Of a stretch of 64,000 nucleotides of DNA, positions 25,270 to 35,057 are shown one piece after another; position 1 is the stretch's first letter; each line of letters begins with the position of its first letter. The stretch lies in NCBI RefSeq assembly GCF_015645385.1, contig NZ_JADOET010000006.1:62001-126000 (forward strand). Reading direction: 5' to 3'. The stretch comes from Winogradskyella marina (GTDB lineage: Bacteria; Bacteroidota; Bacteroidia; Flavobacteriales; Flavobacteriaceae). The position numbers and the translations under genes were made by a program. The notes beneath the pieces are model-generated. The model was not told the DNA's origin. It ran no database searches and saw nothing but the letters and a program-made list of their open reading frames with translations.

Positions 25270-25479
25270 ATGACTATGAGTCTTATAGTATTAATTCCTT
25301 TTTTTATATTTTTTGCCATATTTATCTTTTATAGTAAAGCTGATTTGTACGCACATGAGCATGATGCATCTATAAATAGGGAAATAGGTAATTTTCAGTC
25401 TAATTTTGAAGACTTACAAAACTTAAATATTGAAAACAATTATTACCTAAATAATAATCACATCTACAGTGATAAATAA
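25270..25479 (+). CDS. Small single-TM protein, hypothetical
   Basis: A 69-residue protein with one N-terminal hydrophobic helix (residues 3-23, rich in Phe and Ile), then a polar tail with histidine-rich LYAHEHDAS and asparagine-rich ENNYYLNNN. It lies three bases after the upstream small membrane gene and directly before a strong terminator hairpin. No family recognised. The shared transcript suggests the two small proteins act together. Confidence 0.55.
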   Translation: MTMSLIVLIPFFIFFAIFIFYSKADLYAHEHDASINREIGNFQSNFEDLQNLNIENNYYLNNNHIYSDK

Positions 25480-25510
25480 AAAGAGCCAGCAATTTGCTGG
25501 CTCTTTTTTT
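25478..25510. terminator. Bidirectional terminator
   Basis: AAAAAGAGCCAGCAA pairs with TTGCTGGCTCTTTTTTT, giving an 11-bp GC-rich stem with A and T tracts on both sides. It lies between the plus-strand small gene pair and the convergent ettA, and can serve both. Confidence 0.9.
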
Positions 25511-25529
25511 CGTTTAAATGCAATTAAAA

Positions 25530-27221
25530 TTATCGCACTAATTTTCTATACTTAATTCGTTTTGGCATGATATCTCCACCTAAACGTTTCTTCTTATTTT
25601 CTTCGTAATCACTAAATCCTCCTTCGAAGAAATAGACTTGTGAATCACCTTCAAAAGCTAAAATATGCGTACAGATTCTATCTAAGAACCATCTATCGTG
25701 ACTAATAACAACGGCACAACCTGCAAAGTTTTCTAAACCTTCTTCTAGCGCACGTAATGTATTAACATCTAAATCATTAGTAGGCTCATCTAAAAGTAAT
25801 ACATTACCTTCTTCTTTTAGTGTCATTGCTAAATGTAAACGGTTTCGCTCACCACCAGAAAGTAGTTTTACCTTTTTATTTTGTTCACCACCAGAGAAAT
25901 TAAATCGACTTAAATAGGCTCTAGAATTGACTTCTTTTCCACCCATCATAACCAACTCTTGCTCGTCACTGAAGTTCTGCCAAATTGTTTTTTCCGGATC
26001 AATGTTAGAGTGTTTTTGATCGACGTAAGCAATCTTAGCTGTTTCTCCGACTTTAAATTCTCCTTTGTCTGGTGTTTCTTCTCCCATTATCATTCTGAAA
26101 ATGGTTGTTTTACCAGCACCATTTGGTCCAATAATACCAACAATACCTGCCTGAGGCAAATTAAAATTTAAATCATCATACAATAATTTATCATCGTAAC
26201 CTTTAGCAACACCAAGGGCTTCAATAACATTAGTTCCTAAACGTGGACCGTTAGGAATATAGATTTCTAATTTTTCGTCGAGTTGTTTTTGATCTTGACT
26301 CATAAGTTTGTCATAGTTCTTCAAACGTGCTTTTTGCTTTGTTTGACGACCTTTTGTCCCTTGACGTACCCAATCGAGCTCGCGTTCTAAGGTTTTTTGA
26401 CGTTTAGAAGCTGTTTTGCTTTCTTGCGCCATACGTTTCGATTTTTGATCTAACCAAGACGAGTAGTTTCCTTTCCAAGGAATACCTTCACCTCTATCGA
26501 GTTCTAAAATCCAACCCGCCACATTATCTAGAAAATATCTATCGTGTGTTACAGCAATAACCGTTCCTTTATATTGTGCTAAATGATGTTCTAACCAATG
26601 CACAGATTCTGCATCTAAATGGTTGGTAGGCTCATCTAATAATAGCACATCTGGTTCTTGTAATAATAAACGGCATAACGCTACACGACGACGTTCACCA
26701 CCAGAAAGCACTCCAATTTTTTTATTTCCATCTGGAGTTCTTAATGCGTCCATGGCTATTTCTAGCTTGGTATCTAATTCCCATGCTCCTGCAGCATCAA
26801 TTTGATCTTGCAATTCAGCTTGACGGTTCATAAGTTTCTCCATCTTATCTGGATTACTATAAACTTCTTCTAAGCCAAACTGATCGTTAATACTATTGTA
26901 TTCATCTAGAATGGCAACCGTTTCAGCAGCACCTTCTTTAACGACTTCCATAACCGTCTTTTCATCATCTAGTTGTGGCTCTTGTTCTAAGTATCCAACC
27001 GAATAACCAGGTTGAAAAACAACATCACCTTGGTAGTTTTTATCGACTCCTGCGATAATCTTTAATAAGGTAGATTTACCTGATCCGTTGAGACCTAAAA
27101 TCCCAATCTTAGCTCCATAAAAGAAGCTTAAGTATATATTTTTTAAAACAGGAGTGTTTGCTCCTGAAAAGGTCTTTGTAAGACCAGACATTGCGAAAAT
27201 TACTTTTTTATCGTCACTCAT
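25530..27221 (-). CDS. ettA: Energy-dependent translational throttle protein EttA
   Basis: A 563-residue ABC-F protein, cytoplasmic, with two ABC domains and no membrane segments. The first has Walker A GLNGSGKS and signature LSGGERRRVALCRLL. The second has GPNGAGKT and LSGGERNRLHLAM, both followed by LLLDEPTN. The linker near residues 240-320 (arm and P-site interaction motif) contains the LERELDWVRQGTKGRQTKQK stretch typical of EttA. EttA binds the ribosomal E site and tunes early elongation to the ATP/ADP ratio in E. coli. Length (about 555-565) is normal. It has its own terminator (25478-25510). An extended C-terminus (KKKRLGGDIMPKRIKYRKLVR, read without the last residue) matches the usual end. 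Confidence 0.96.
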   Translation of the reverse strand: MSDDKKVIFAMSGLTKTFSGANTPVLKNIYLSFFYGAKIGILGLNGSGKSTLLKIIAGVDKNYQGDVVFQPGYSVGYLEQEPQLDDEKTVMEVVKEGAAETVAILDEYNSINDQFGLEEVYSNPDKMEKLMNRQAELQDQIDAAGAWELDTKLEIAMDALRTPDGNKKIGVLSGGERRRVALCRLLLQEPDVLLLDEPTNHLDAESVHWLEHHLAQYKGTVIAVTHDRYFLDNVAGWILELDRGEGIPWKGNYSSWLDQKSKRMAQESKTASKRQKTLERELDWVRQGTKGRQTKQKARLKNYDKLMSQDQKQLDEKLEIYIPNGPRLGTNVIEALGVAKGYDDKLLYDDLNFNLPQAGIVGIIGPNGAGKTTIFRMIMGEETPDKGEFKVGETAKIAYVDQKHSNIDPEKTIWQNFSDEQELVMMGGKEVNSRAYLSRFNFSGGEQNKKVKLLSGGERNRLHLAMTLKEEGNVLLLDEPTNDLDVNTLRALEEGLENFAGCAVVISHDRWFLDRICTHILAFEGDSQVYFFEGGFSDYEENKKKRLGGDIMPKRIKYRKLVR

Positions 27222-27318
27222 TTGGTTGTTAGTTTTTAAACTTTAGTCAAAGAGATATAAAGTTTTAGAATTAATAATGTTTTTAAAAAAGCGGTTGTTA
27301 TAAAGTACAGTTAAGAAA

Positions 27319-27507
27319 TTAAACTCTACCCTTTAGCGCATTAAATACCCATGCGATGCAGAAAAAACCGCCTCCAACAGCTGCGAATCCCCAACCTGCA
27401 ACATCATCGTACCTAAATGCTCCAAGAGCAATAAGCCCAAGTCCTACAAATATCATAATCCAGGTAGCCCAAGACAGTACTGTATTTTTATTCATTGCCA
27501 TAATCAA
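27319..27507 (-). CDS. CAL67264-like small membrane protein
   Basis: A 62-residue protein with two transmembrane helices (about residues 10-28 and 36-56) and the sequence GLIALGAFRYDDVAGWGFA. This matches my memory of a small flavobacterial family named CAL67264. Function unknown. The translation may begin at the internal Met5 (AMNKNTVLS). It is preceded by the pirin operon on the same strand at a distance of 87 bases, so it is probably separate. Confidence 0.7.
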   Translation of the reverse strand: MIMAMNKNTVLSWATWIMIFVGLGLIALGAFRYDDVAGWGFAAVGGGFFCIAWVFNALKGRV

Positions 27508-27594
27508 TCTTAGTTTAATAGTTAGTTAATTTACAAATATCGTATTTTAAATAAACAAAATGCCACAATTGGTGATGCTTCTATCATAAATAAA

Positions 27595-28320
27595 TTACAA
27601 TTTTAGCATAGGAACTTCAATACATAATAATTCACTGTCGGAATATGATGTGACAGTAAAACTATCAATTTCTGAAATTCCGACAGCATCTCTAGCGTCT
27701 AAAATGTCTCCTTCCACTTCAATGGATCCAAAGATATTCATCATATAAACTCCGTGTTTTTCACTTTTCAATTTATATTTGAACGACGTTCCTTTAGATA
27801 AGTCAATACGTGAAATTTTTACATCTTGATGAATTTTCAAACTCTCATTATCCGCATCTTTAAAAGACGTTACTACTGTTTGAAGTTTATTTTTTCTAGC
27901 GTTTGCATTAAACCGTTTTTGATCATAACGAGGTTCTACATTTCGTTTTTCGGGAATAATCCAAATTTGAAACAAACTCAAATGTTCATCAACAGATCCG
28001 TTAATTTCAGAATGCTGAACTCCTGTTCCTGCTGACATTACTTGCACCTCACCTGGAACTACAGCTTGCCATTCAGTATTCATGTTATCTCGATGTTTTA
28101 AAATGCCTTGTAATGGCATTGTAATAATTTCCATATTATCGTGTGGATGTGTACCAAAGCCCATTTTTGGTGCAATGACATCATCATTTAAAACTCTTAA
28201 AGCTCCAAAATGTACTTTTTCGGGATTATGCCAACTTGCAAAACTAAACGAATGATTAGCCTGTAACCACCCATGGTTTGCAAACCCTCTGTCTTCTGCT
28301 TTATGTATTATTTTTTTCAT
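27595..28320 (-). CDS. Pirin family protein
   Basis: A 241-residue bicupin protein of the pirin (YhaK/YhhW-like) family. Motifs include GFGTHPHDNMEIITMPLQG, with the metal-binding histidines, and MSAGTGVQHSEINGS, with His and Glu of the first cupin. Known members are quercetinase-like oxygenases or redox-responsive cytoplasmic proteins. It is the last gene of a four-gene set with MarR, an acetyltransferase and an FMN reductase, a combination that fits a small oxidative or electrophile stress unit. Confidence 0.93.
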   Translation of the reverse strand: MKKIIHKAEDRGFANHGWLQANHSFSFASWHNPEKVHFGALRVLNDDVIAPKMGFGTHPHDNMEIITMPLQGILKHRDNMNTEWQAVVPGEVQVMSAGTGVQHSEINGSVDEHLSLFQIWIIPEKRNVEPRYDQKRFNANARKNKLQTVVTSFKDADNESLKIHQDVKISRIDLSKGTSFKYKLKSEKHGVYMMNIFGSIEVEGDILDARDAVGISEIDSFTVTSYSDSELLCIEVPMLKL

Positions 28321-28351
28321 GATATGAGATTACTGCATTCGTAGGAATTGG

Positions 28352-28789
28352 TCAACGCATTTTATCTAACAAGTCACTTAGCTGGTTGGCCTCATCTTCA
28401 TTCAGGTTTTTAATAATCTCGTTATTAAAATCATCTGGAATGGACTCTAAGAGATTCATACCCGTTTTGGTGATTGCAATTTTTACAACACGTCTATCAT
28501 TCTCAGACGGAAACCGTTCAATGAGGTCTTTAGCACAAAGTTTATCCATTAATCGCGTGGCGTTTGGTGAACGCTCTAACATTCTGCTTTTAATGGTTTT
28601 AACCCTTAGTGGTTTGTCAGCGCCTTTTAATATTCGTAATATATTATACTGTTGTTGAGAGATGCCATAGTCTTTAAAAAATATATTCTGACGACTCGTA
28701 ATCCAATTTGCTGTATAAACGATATTCAGCATGGCTTTAATTCGATTATTCTCGAAGGTTGAATTGATATCTTTTGCTATGTTTCCCAT
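28352..28789 (-). CDS. MarR family transcriptional regulator
   Basis: A 145-residue winged-helix DNA-binding protein. The MarR core is visible as YGISQQQYNILRILKGADK, LERSPNATRLMDKLCAKDLI (recognition helix and wing), and FPSENDRRVVKIAITKTGM with the DxR wing motif. MarR proteins are dimeric repressors that release DNA on binding phenolic or oxidised ligands. It lies in the pirin/acetyltransferase/FMN-reductase operon and probably controls it, likely through palindromes in the spacer at 29637-29821. Confidence 0.93.
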   Translation of the reverse strand: MGNIAKDINSTFENNRIKAMLNIVYTANWITSRQNIFFKDYGISQQQYNILRILKGADKPLRVKTIKSRMLERSPNATRLMDKLCAKDLIERFPSENDRRVVKIAITKTGMNLLESIPDDFNNEIIKNLNEDEANQLSDLLDKMR

Positions 28790-28820
28790 ATAAGTCTTTG
28801 GTCTTTTGAAGAGATGGAGT

Positions 28821-29102
28821 TTAAACTTTTACAGCAGAATACTGTTCGCTTCGCTCTAACATCTTTTTAGCATAAGGACAACTTGCTGTCGCTTTTAAAT
28901 TGTTTTTTATTAAAAAATCTATGGCAGCATTAATCAGTTTTTGTCCTAGACTTTGCCCTCGGTAAGCGCTATCAATTTCTGTATGGTTAAGGTCAATAGT
29001 TTGGTCTTCGGTATATACATAAGTCATCTCACCTATCTCTTTATCTCCGTCTAACAGGTAAAATTTATTTTCTGATTTTGATTCTATATGTTTTAATTCC
29101 AT
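28821..29102 (-). CDS. Small GNAT-type N-acetyltransferase (YjdJ-like)
   Basis: A 93-residue protein of the compact GNAT group (Gcn5-related, as in human GTLF3B and bacterial YjdJ). EIGEMTYVYTEDQTIDLNHT is the beta sheet, YRGQSLGQKLINAAIDFL the acetyl-CoA loop and helix, and SCPYAKKMLERSEQY the characteristic C-terminus. The acceptor is unknown. It is three bases downstream of the FMN-reductase gene and certainly co-transcribed with it. Confidence 0.9.
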   Translation of the reverse strand: MELKHIESKSENKFYLLDGDKEIGEMTYVYTEDQTIDLNHTEIDSAYRGQSLGQKLINAAIDFLIKNNLKATASCPYAKKMLERSEQYSAVKV

Positions 29103-29105
29103 GAT

Positions 29106-29636
29106 TTAAATACTATTTTTAAATTGTTTGACTTGCGTTAATAATTCATTATTTAACTCTGTATTGGTAATCTTTCCTTCAGAAAAGTTATCATTAAAAG
29201 ATGGAAGTGAATATTTTCCAACGATATCAGCATTATGTCGCGGAAAACGATCTAAAGCTATTTGTAAAACCGATTGTCCGCCTCTAGCTCCTGGTGAGGA
29301 TGCCATTAATAACATAGGTTTTCCTAACCAATTTTTCTGTTCTGCTCGCGACAACCAATCGAATAAATTTTTAAATACAGCTGCATATGATCCATTATTT
29401 TCTGCTAATGATACTATAATGCCATCCCCTTCTTTCAGGATATCTAAAAATTTGATGGCATTTTCTGGAATACCTTCTTTGGCTTCCAAATCTTTACTAA
29501 AGATTGGTAAATCGAAATCATTAAGATCTAAAATTGTAGCTTTTGCATTATCTACAAGCGATGCTGTATAGGTTACTAATTGTTTATTGATTGAATCGGA
29601 ACTGTTACTACCAGCAAATGCTATTATATGTTTCAT
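29106..29636 (-). CDS. NAD(P)H-dependent FMN reductase
   Basis: A 176-residue flavodoxin-like oxidoreductase. The N-terminus has AGSNSSDSINKQLV, the FMN phosphate loop. GIIVSLAENNGSYAAVFKNLFDWLSR and the catalytic-loop region PMLLMASSPGARGGQSVLQ match the NADPH-dependent FMN/azo-reductase family (PF03358). Such enzymes reduce flavins, quinones or chromate. First gene of the acetyltransferase/MarR/pirin operon, consistent with a redox-stress unit. Cytoplasmic, normal length. Confidence 0.92.
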   Translation of the reverse strand: MKHIIAFAGSNSSDSINKQLVTYTASLVDNAKATILDLNDFDLPIFSKDLEAKEGIPENAIKFLDILKEGDGIIVSLAENNGSYAAVFKNLFDWLSRAEQKNWLGKPMLLMASSPGARGGQSVLQIALDRFPRHNADIVGKYSLPSFNDNFSEGKITNTELNNELLTQVKQFKNSI

Positions 29637-29689
29637 TAAAATTGTTTTTTTTGAAGTTTAAATTTACAATAAAATCATATATATCCCAA

Positions 29690-29768
29690 GGAATATAATT
29701 CCCTGTATTATATTTTAACAAAACATTCACTTTCCAAACATGGATTCGTTTTGTAAATTCGTACAAAA
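29690..29768. promoter_or_regulatory. Candidate MarR operator region
   Basis: Two inverted repeats lie in the 185-base divergent spacer: GGAAT-ATA-ATTCC (29690-29702) and TTTTGTA-AATTCG-TACAAAA (29749-29768). MarR regulators often bind such short palindromes in the promoter of their own operon. Binding is inferred from position only. Confidence 0.35.
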
Positions 29769-29821
29769 CAAAGTAAAGCTATAACCTTATAAAAGACACC
29801 CGCTTTTGTGGGCAAAAAAAT

Positions 29822-31450
29822 ATGGATATCAAATTCAATAAAAACGAAGATCACAATAAACTTTTAGTTTCTGATCTAAAAAAACGTTTCGCTCAGGTAA
29901 AATTAGGTGGTGGCGAAAAAAGCATCGCTAAACATCACAGTAAAGGTAAGATGACGGCTCGTGAGCGCATAAACTACCTGTTAGATCCTAAAGCTAAATC
30001 TATAGAAATAGGTGCATTTGCAGGTGATGGTATGTATGAACAATATGGAGGCTGCCCTTCTGGAGGTGTGGTTGTAAAAATGGGTTATATACAAGGAAAG
30101 CAATGCATTGTTGTGGCCAATGATGCTACAGTAAAAGCTGGAGCTTGGTTTCCTATTACAGGAAAGAAGAATTTACGTGCTCAAGAAATTGCTATTGAAA
30201 ACCGATTACCGATTATTTATTTAGTAGATAGCGCTGGAGTTTTCCTCCCAATGCAAGACGAAATTTTTCCAGACAAGGAACACTTTGGACGCATTTTTAG
30301 AAATAATGCCGTAATGAGTAGTATGGGAATTACCCAAATTGCTGCTGTTATGGGAAGTTGCGTTGCAGGTGGAGCGTATTTACCTATTATGAGTGATGAA
30401 GCGTTGATTGTTGATAAAACAGGAAGTATTTTCTTAGCTGGAAGTTATTTGGTAAAAGCTGCTATTGGAGAATCAATAGACAATGAAACTCTAGGAGGTG
30501 CAACGACACATTGTGAAATTTCTGGGGTTACAGATTATAAAGCCAAAGATGACAAAGCTGCTTTAGACAAAATAAAATCTATAGTTGATAAAATTGGTGA
30601 TTTTGATAAAGCAGGTTACAATAGAGCCGATTCTAAAAAACCTAAAGAGAATCCTGAAGATATCTACGGCATTCTTCCAAAAGGTCGAGCGGACCAATAT
30701 GATATGAAAGAGATCATAAAGCGCTTGGTTGATAATTCTGAATTTGATGAATACAAAGAAGATTATGGTAAAACCATTATCACTGCTTATGCGAGAATTG
30801 AAGGTTGGGCTGTTGGTATTGTGGCTAATCAACGAAAACTAGTAAAAACTAAAAAAGGCGAAATGCAGTTCGGTGGAGTTATTTATAACGATTCTGCAGA
30901 TAAAGCCACACGTTTTATAGCGAATTGTAATCAGAAAAAAATTCCTTTGGTATTTCTTCAAGATGTAACAGGATTTATGGTGGGTAGTAAGTCTGAACAT
31001 TCCGGAATAATTAAAGATGGCGCTAAAATGGTAAATGCCGTTAGTAATTCTGTAGTACCTAAATTTACTATTGTTTTAGGAAATAGTTATGGTGCAGGAA
31101 ATTATGCGATGTGCGGAAAAGCTTACGACCCAAGGTTGATTGCTGCTTGGCCAAGTGCAGAACTCGCTGTAATGAGTGGAAATTCTGCTGCAAAAGTATT
31201 GCTTCAGATTGAAACGGCTTCGCTTAAAAAGAAAGGCGAAACCATTACTAAGGAAAAAGAGGAGGAATTATTCAACAAGATAAAATCGAGATACGATGAC
31301 CAAGTGTCTCCATATTATGCAGCTTCTAGAATTTGGACAGATGGCGTTATTGATCCTTTAGATACCAGAACTTGGATTTCTATGGGCATTGAAGCCGCTA
31401 ACCACGCTCCTATTGAGAAACCTTTTAATATGGGAGTTCTGCAAGTATAA
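29822..31450 (+). CDS. Acyl-CoA carboxylase carboxyltransferase subunit (MCC-beta-like)
   Basis: A 542-residue carboxyltransferase of biotin-dependent acyl-CoA carboxylases. Typical parts are KMTARERINYLLDP near residue 43, YQGKQ-type IQGKQCIVVANDATVKAGAW, VMGSCVAGGAYLPIMSDE (oxyanion and acyl-CoA site), and VLGNSYGAGNYAMCGKAYDP in the C-terminal half. Features such as the AFAGDGMYEQYGG start and GRIFRNNAVMSS resemble the methylcrotonyl-CoA carboxylase beta subunit (leucine degradation), but a propionyl- or geranyl-CoA role is not excluded. No biotin carboxylase is seen near it. It is followed one base later by an MFS transporter. Confidence 0.9.
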   Translation: MDIKFNKNEDHNKLLVSDLKKRFAQVKLGGGEKSIAKHHSKGKMTARERINYLLDPKAKSIEIGAFAGDGMYEQYGGCPSGGVVVKMGYIQGKQCIVVANDATVKAGAWFPITGKKNLRAQEIAIENRLPIIYLVDSAGVFLPMQDEIFPDKEHFGRIFRNNAVMSSMGITQIAAVMGSCVAGGAYLPIMSDEALIVDKTGSIFLAGSYLVKAAIGESIDNETLGGATTHCEISGVTDYKAKDDKAALDKIKSIVDKIGDFDKAGYNRADSKKPKENPEDIYGILPKGRADQYDMKEIIKRLVDNSEFDEYKEDYGKTIITAYARIEGWAVGIVANQRKLVKTKKGEMQFGGVIYNDSADKATRFIANCNQKKIPLVFLQDVTGFMVGSKSEHSGIIKDGAKMVNAVSNSVVPKFTIVLGNSYGAGNYAMCGKAYDPRLIAAWPSAELAVMSGNSAAKVLLQIETASLKKKGETITKEKEEELFNKIKSRYDDQVSPYYAASRIWTDGVIDPLDTRTWISMGIEAANHAPIEKPFNMGVLQV

Positions 31451-31451
31451 C

Positions 31452-32717
31452 ATGCAGAAAGACAACATAAAAAAACAGCCTTTGTATGTTATAATATTAT
31501 TGATATTAGCAGCTGAGGCTGTTTTTATTTTACCTTTTGTATTGCAACGTATTTTTAGACCAACATTTCTTGAAGTCCTTGCTATCAATAATGAAGATAT
31601 TGGATATTGCTTTTCAATTTATGGTATTGTAGCACTGGTCTCCTATTTGTTTGGTGGTCCATTAGCTGATAAATTTCACCCCAATAAGTTGATGGCTTTA
31701 GCACTACTCTTAACTGCTGTTGGCGGTTTATATTTGGCGACATTCCCTAATTATTTTGAGCTAAAGATTTTATATGGCTATTGGGGTTTTACAACCATTT
31801 TTTTATTTTGGGCAGCAATGATTAAAGCCACTAGAATTTGGGGAGGCGACAAAAAGCAAGGTTTGGCTTTTGGCTTCTTAGATGGTGGTCGTGGTTTAGT
31901 AGCAGCTGCATTTGGCTCTATTGGTGTCTTTGTATTTACATTATTTATTGCGACTGATATTTCTAATAGTACACTTATAGAACGTAAAGAAGCTTTTAAA
32001 CAAGTAATCCTAGTTTGTTCTATACTTGTTGCATTAATAGCTTTATTGGTTTATTTCTTTTTAAAACCACTACAAACCAAATCAGCTCAGAAGCAATCAG
32101 AATTATTTGACAGGTCAAGTTTTAAAGTATTATTAAAAATGCCATCTATTTGGTTGTTGATGCTCATTATTATTTGTGCTTATACAGGTTATAAAGCGAC
32201 TGATATTTTTACACTTTACGCTACTAGCGTAATGAAATACGATCCTATTGATTCTGCAGCTATTGGAACTTTCCTTTTATATATTAGACCAGTTATTGGA
32301 GTGGTTATTGGGCTTTTGGCAGATAAAACGAAACCGTCTTTATGGCTTATGATAGGATTTATAGTCTCTATAATATCGAGCTTGTTATTTACGTCTGATC
32401 TTATTAATGCCAATACGACGTTGCTATTTACCATCAATATTTTGCTTTTAGCTATTGGAGTTTATTCTTGTCGAGTGTTGTATTTTGCAACCTTAGATGA
32501 AGCAAAAATTCCCGTTGCTTTAACCGGAACTGCTGTTGGATTGATTTCTGTAATTGGCTATACTCCTGAAATTTTCTCAGGTCCACTTTTTGGAATTTTA
32601 TTAGATAATCCGGATAAAATCACAGGTTTACAGAACACCTTTATGGTATTAGTATTATTTAGTTGTATTGGGTTATTAGCTTCGTATGGTTTTTACCGTA
32701 CTACCAAGAAAAGATAA
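31452..32717 (+). CDS. MFS transporter
   Basis: A 421-residue membrane protein with about 12 hydrophobic helices. The reading frame is open further upstream (31389), but the ATG at 31452 (MQKDNIKKQPLY), right after the stop of the preceding gene, is the natural start and avoids a 62-base overlap. The MFS-type loop GGPLADKFHPNK follows helix 2, and FGFLDGGRGLVAAAFGSIG sits in helix 4-5. Substrate unknown. Tight coupling to the acyl-CoA carboxyltransferase suggests a carboxylate or branched-chain substrate. A terminator (32721-32753) follows the stop. Confidence 0.9.
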   Translation: MQKDNIKKQPLYVIILLILAAEAVFILPFVLQRIFRPTFLEVLAINNEDIGYCFSIYGIVALVSYLFGGPLADKFHPNKLMALALLLTAVGGLYLATFPNYFELKILYGYWGFTTIFLFWAAMIKATRIWGGDKKQGLAFGFLDGGRGLVAAAFGSIGVFVFTLFIATDISNSTLIERKEAFKQVILVCSILVALIALLVYFFLKPLQTKSAQKQSELFDRSSFKVLLKMPSIWLLMLIIICAYTGYKATDIFTLYATSVMKYDPIDSAAIGTFLLYIRPVIGVVIGLLADKTKPSLWLMIGFIVSIISSLLFTSDLINANTTLLFTINILLLAIGVYSCRVLYFATLDEAKIPVALTGTAVGLISVIGYTPEIFSGPLFGILLDNPDKITGLQNTFMVLVLFSCIGLLASYGFYRTTKKR

Positions 32718-32720
32718 GGC

Positions 32721-32753
32721 ATAAAAAAAGAGCGCAAATTGCGCTCTTTTTTT
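32721..32753. terminator. Rho-independent terminator after the MFS gene
   Basis: AAAAAAAGAGCGCAA pairs with TTGCGCTCTTTTTTT, a 15-base stem including the A and T tracts. The symmetrical form would also stop the convergent small membrane gene. Confidence 0.9.
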
Positions 32754-32770
32754 AATATGATATAAAACTA

Positions 32771-32953
32771 TTACTGCGTTAAACCTTCACGCTTAGCTTT
32801 CTTTTCTGCTTTCATTTCTTTTAAACGTTCCATTGTTGAACCAAATAACCAATAAGGGATTACAAAAGTCATAAGGAAAATCATTAACCAAAACCCAATT
32901 GTTAATATGGTTAAAAATGCTAAAAATCCTAAGTACTGATCAAAGTCGAACAT
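32771..32953 (-). CDS. Small membrane protein, hypothetical
   Basis: A 60-residue protein with a broad hydrophobic region (residues 8-38, two short helices or one long) and a basic amphipathic C-terminus (MERLKEMKAEKKAKREGLTQ). It has its own TAnnTTTG-type promoter (32985-33015). A similar architecture is common in flavobacterial hypotheticals; function unknown. Confidence 0.65.
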   Translation of the reverse strand: MFDFDQYLGFLAFLTILTIGFWLMIFLMTFVIPYWLFGSTMERLKEMKAEKKAKREGLTQ

Positions 32954-32984
32954 AATAATTGTCGTTTTTTACGTTTTGTTGGTA

Positions 32985-33015
32985 CAAAGATATAACCAAT
33001 TAATAAGTTTTACAA
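32985..33015 (-). promoter_or_regulatory. Bacteroidota-type promoter for the small membrane gene
   Basis: On the minus strand: TTG (33015-33013), 20 bases, TATCTTTG (32992-32985). It matches the consensus in sequence and spacing and ends 31 bases before the ATG. Confidence 0.65.
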
Positions 33016-33071
33016 CAGGTAAGCCGTGTTTTATTAACAGGAAATGAACAAAACTGCGTTGTAAAGTTTTT

Positions 33072-33941
33072 TTATTGTTTTAAATTTTTAACGTGATAAT
33101 CTACTAAGCCTTCTATTGGTCGTCTTACAAAATTACCCACTTTAAATCCGTATTCTTTTGCAACTTGCTTAATTTCAGCTTGACCAAAATAAGCGATAGA
33201 ACCTGCAAAGTGAACTGGAACACCTGATTTTAATTCATCTTTATACTGAAGAATCATATTTTCGGCAAATAACCGAATGCCTTTGGTAATAATATTACTT
33301 ATATATTCTGAATCTTTATTTATAAACATAAACTCAGCATGATCTGCGAGATAGGCACTTGGATTGGTTTGCTTATAAAGATTATATTTAATAAAATCTG
33401 CATCTAAATTATGCTTATGCGCAAACGCAACACTAATGGTATCTGGCATTTTATTAAAGAAATAGTCTCTAATGAGTTGTTTACCGAAATAATTTCCGCT
33501 GGCATCGTCCATTAAAATAAAGCCAAGACTAGATACACGTTGGTGTAGATCTTTACCATCAAAATAACTACAATTAGATCCGGTTCCTAAGATACAAACC
33601 ACAGCAGCTTCATCATTAGACTCAATACATGCTCTTACTGCAGCGTAGGTGTCTTCTCTAACTTCTACAATGGCGTTTTTAAAGTAAAACTCTAGTATTG
33701 ATTTTAGTAGTAAAGTTGGCTTATCAGTACCACAACCTGCTCCATAAAAATAAATATGAGTCACCTCATCAGCAAGAGCCATTAACTCTTTACTCTTTCG
33801 AATAATTTTATTTAGTTTTTTTTCTGCAACAATGGCTGGGTTTAATCCTTTGGTGCGGATTTTATCAACGCTTTGTTTACCATCGTCATCAATGGCAATC
33901 CAATCACACTTTGTAGACCCTCCGTCTGTAATTAAAATCAT
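33072..33941 (-). CDS. BadF/BadG/BcrA/BcrD-type sugar kinase (N-acetylglucosamine kinase-like)
   Basis: A 289-residue ASKHA-fold ATPase. The phosphate-1 motif DGGSTKCDWIAID is at residues 5-18, and CILGTGSNCSYFDG is the second phosphate motif. VHFAGSIAYFGQAEI is near the C-terminus, as in eukaryotic and Bacteroidota N-acetylglucosamine kinases. It likely phosphorylates an amino sugar or peptidoglycan-derived sugar in the cytoplasm. It follows gapA and pfkA on the same strand with a strong hairpin between, so it probably uses its own promoter. Length is normal. Confidence 0.88.
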   Translation of the reverse strand: MILITDGGSTKCDWIAIDDDGKQSVDKIRTKGLNPAIVAEKKLNKIIRKSKELMALADEVTHIYFYGAGCGTDKPTLLLKSILEFYFKNAIVEVREDTYAAVRACIESNDEAAVVCILGTGSNCSYFDGKDLHQRVSSLGFILMDDASGNYFGKQLIRDYFFNKMPDTISVAFAHKHNLDADFIKYNLYKQTNPSAYLADHAEFMFINKDSEYISNIITKGIRLFAENMILQYKDELKSGVPVHFAGSIAYFGQAEIKQVAKEYGFKVGNFVRRPIEGLVDYHVKNLKQ

Positions 33942-33958
33942 GAAATTAAAGTATAATA

Positions 33959-34002
33959 AAAATTCCGTAGACTATGACTAATTCATAATCCTACGGAATT
34001 TT
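33959..34002 (-). terminator. Terminator after gapA
   Basis: AAAATTCCGTAG (33959-33970) and CTACGGAATTTT (33991-34002) form a perfect 12-bp stem with a 20-base loop. On the minus strand it is followed by TTTATTATAC, so it ends the pfkA-gapA transcript. Confidence 0.75.
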
Positions 34003-34024
34003 AGAATTATTACAATGTTATATA

Positions 34025-35053
<1,029 letters not shown>

Positions 35054-35057
35054 TTAT

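Noticed and set aside
31389-31451. Upstream start for the MFS transporter
   Set aside because: It would overlap the carboxyltransferase gene by 62 bases and adds a non-conserved segment before the natural ATG.
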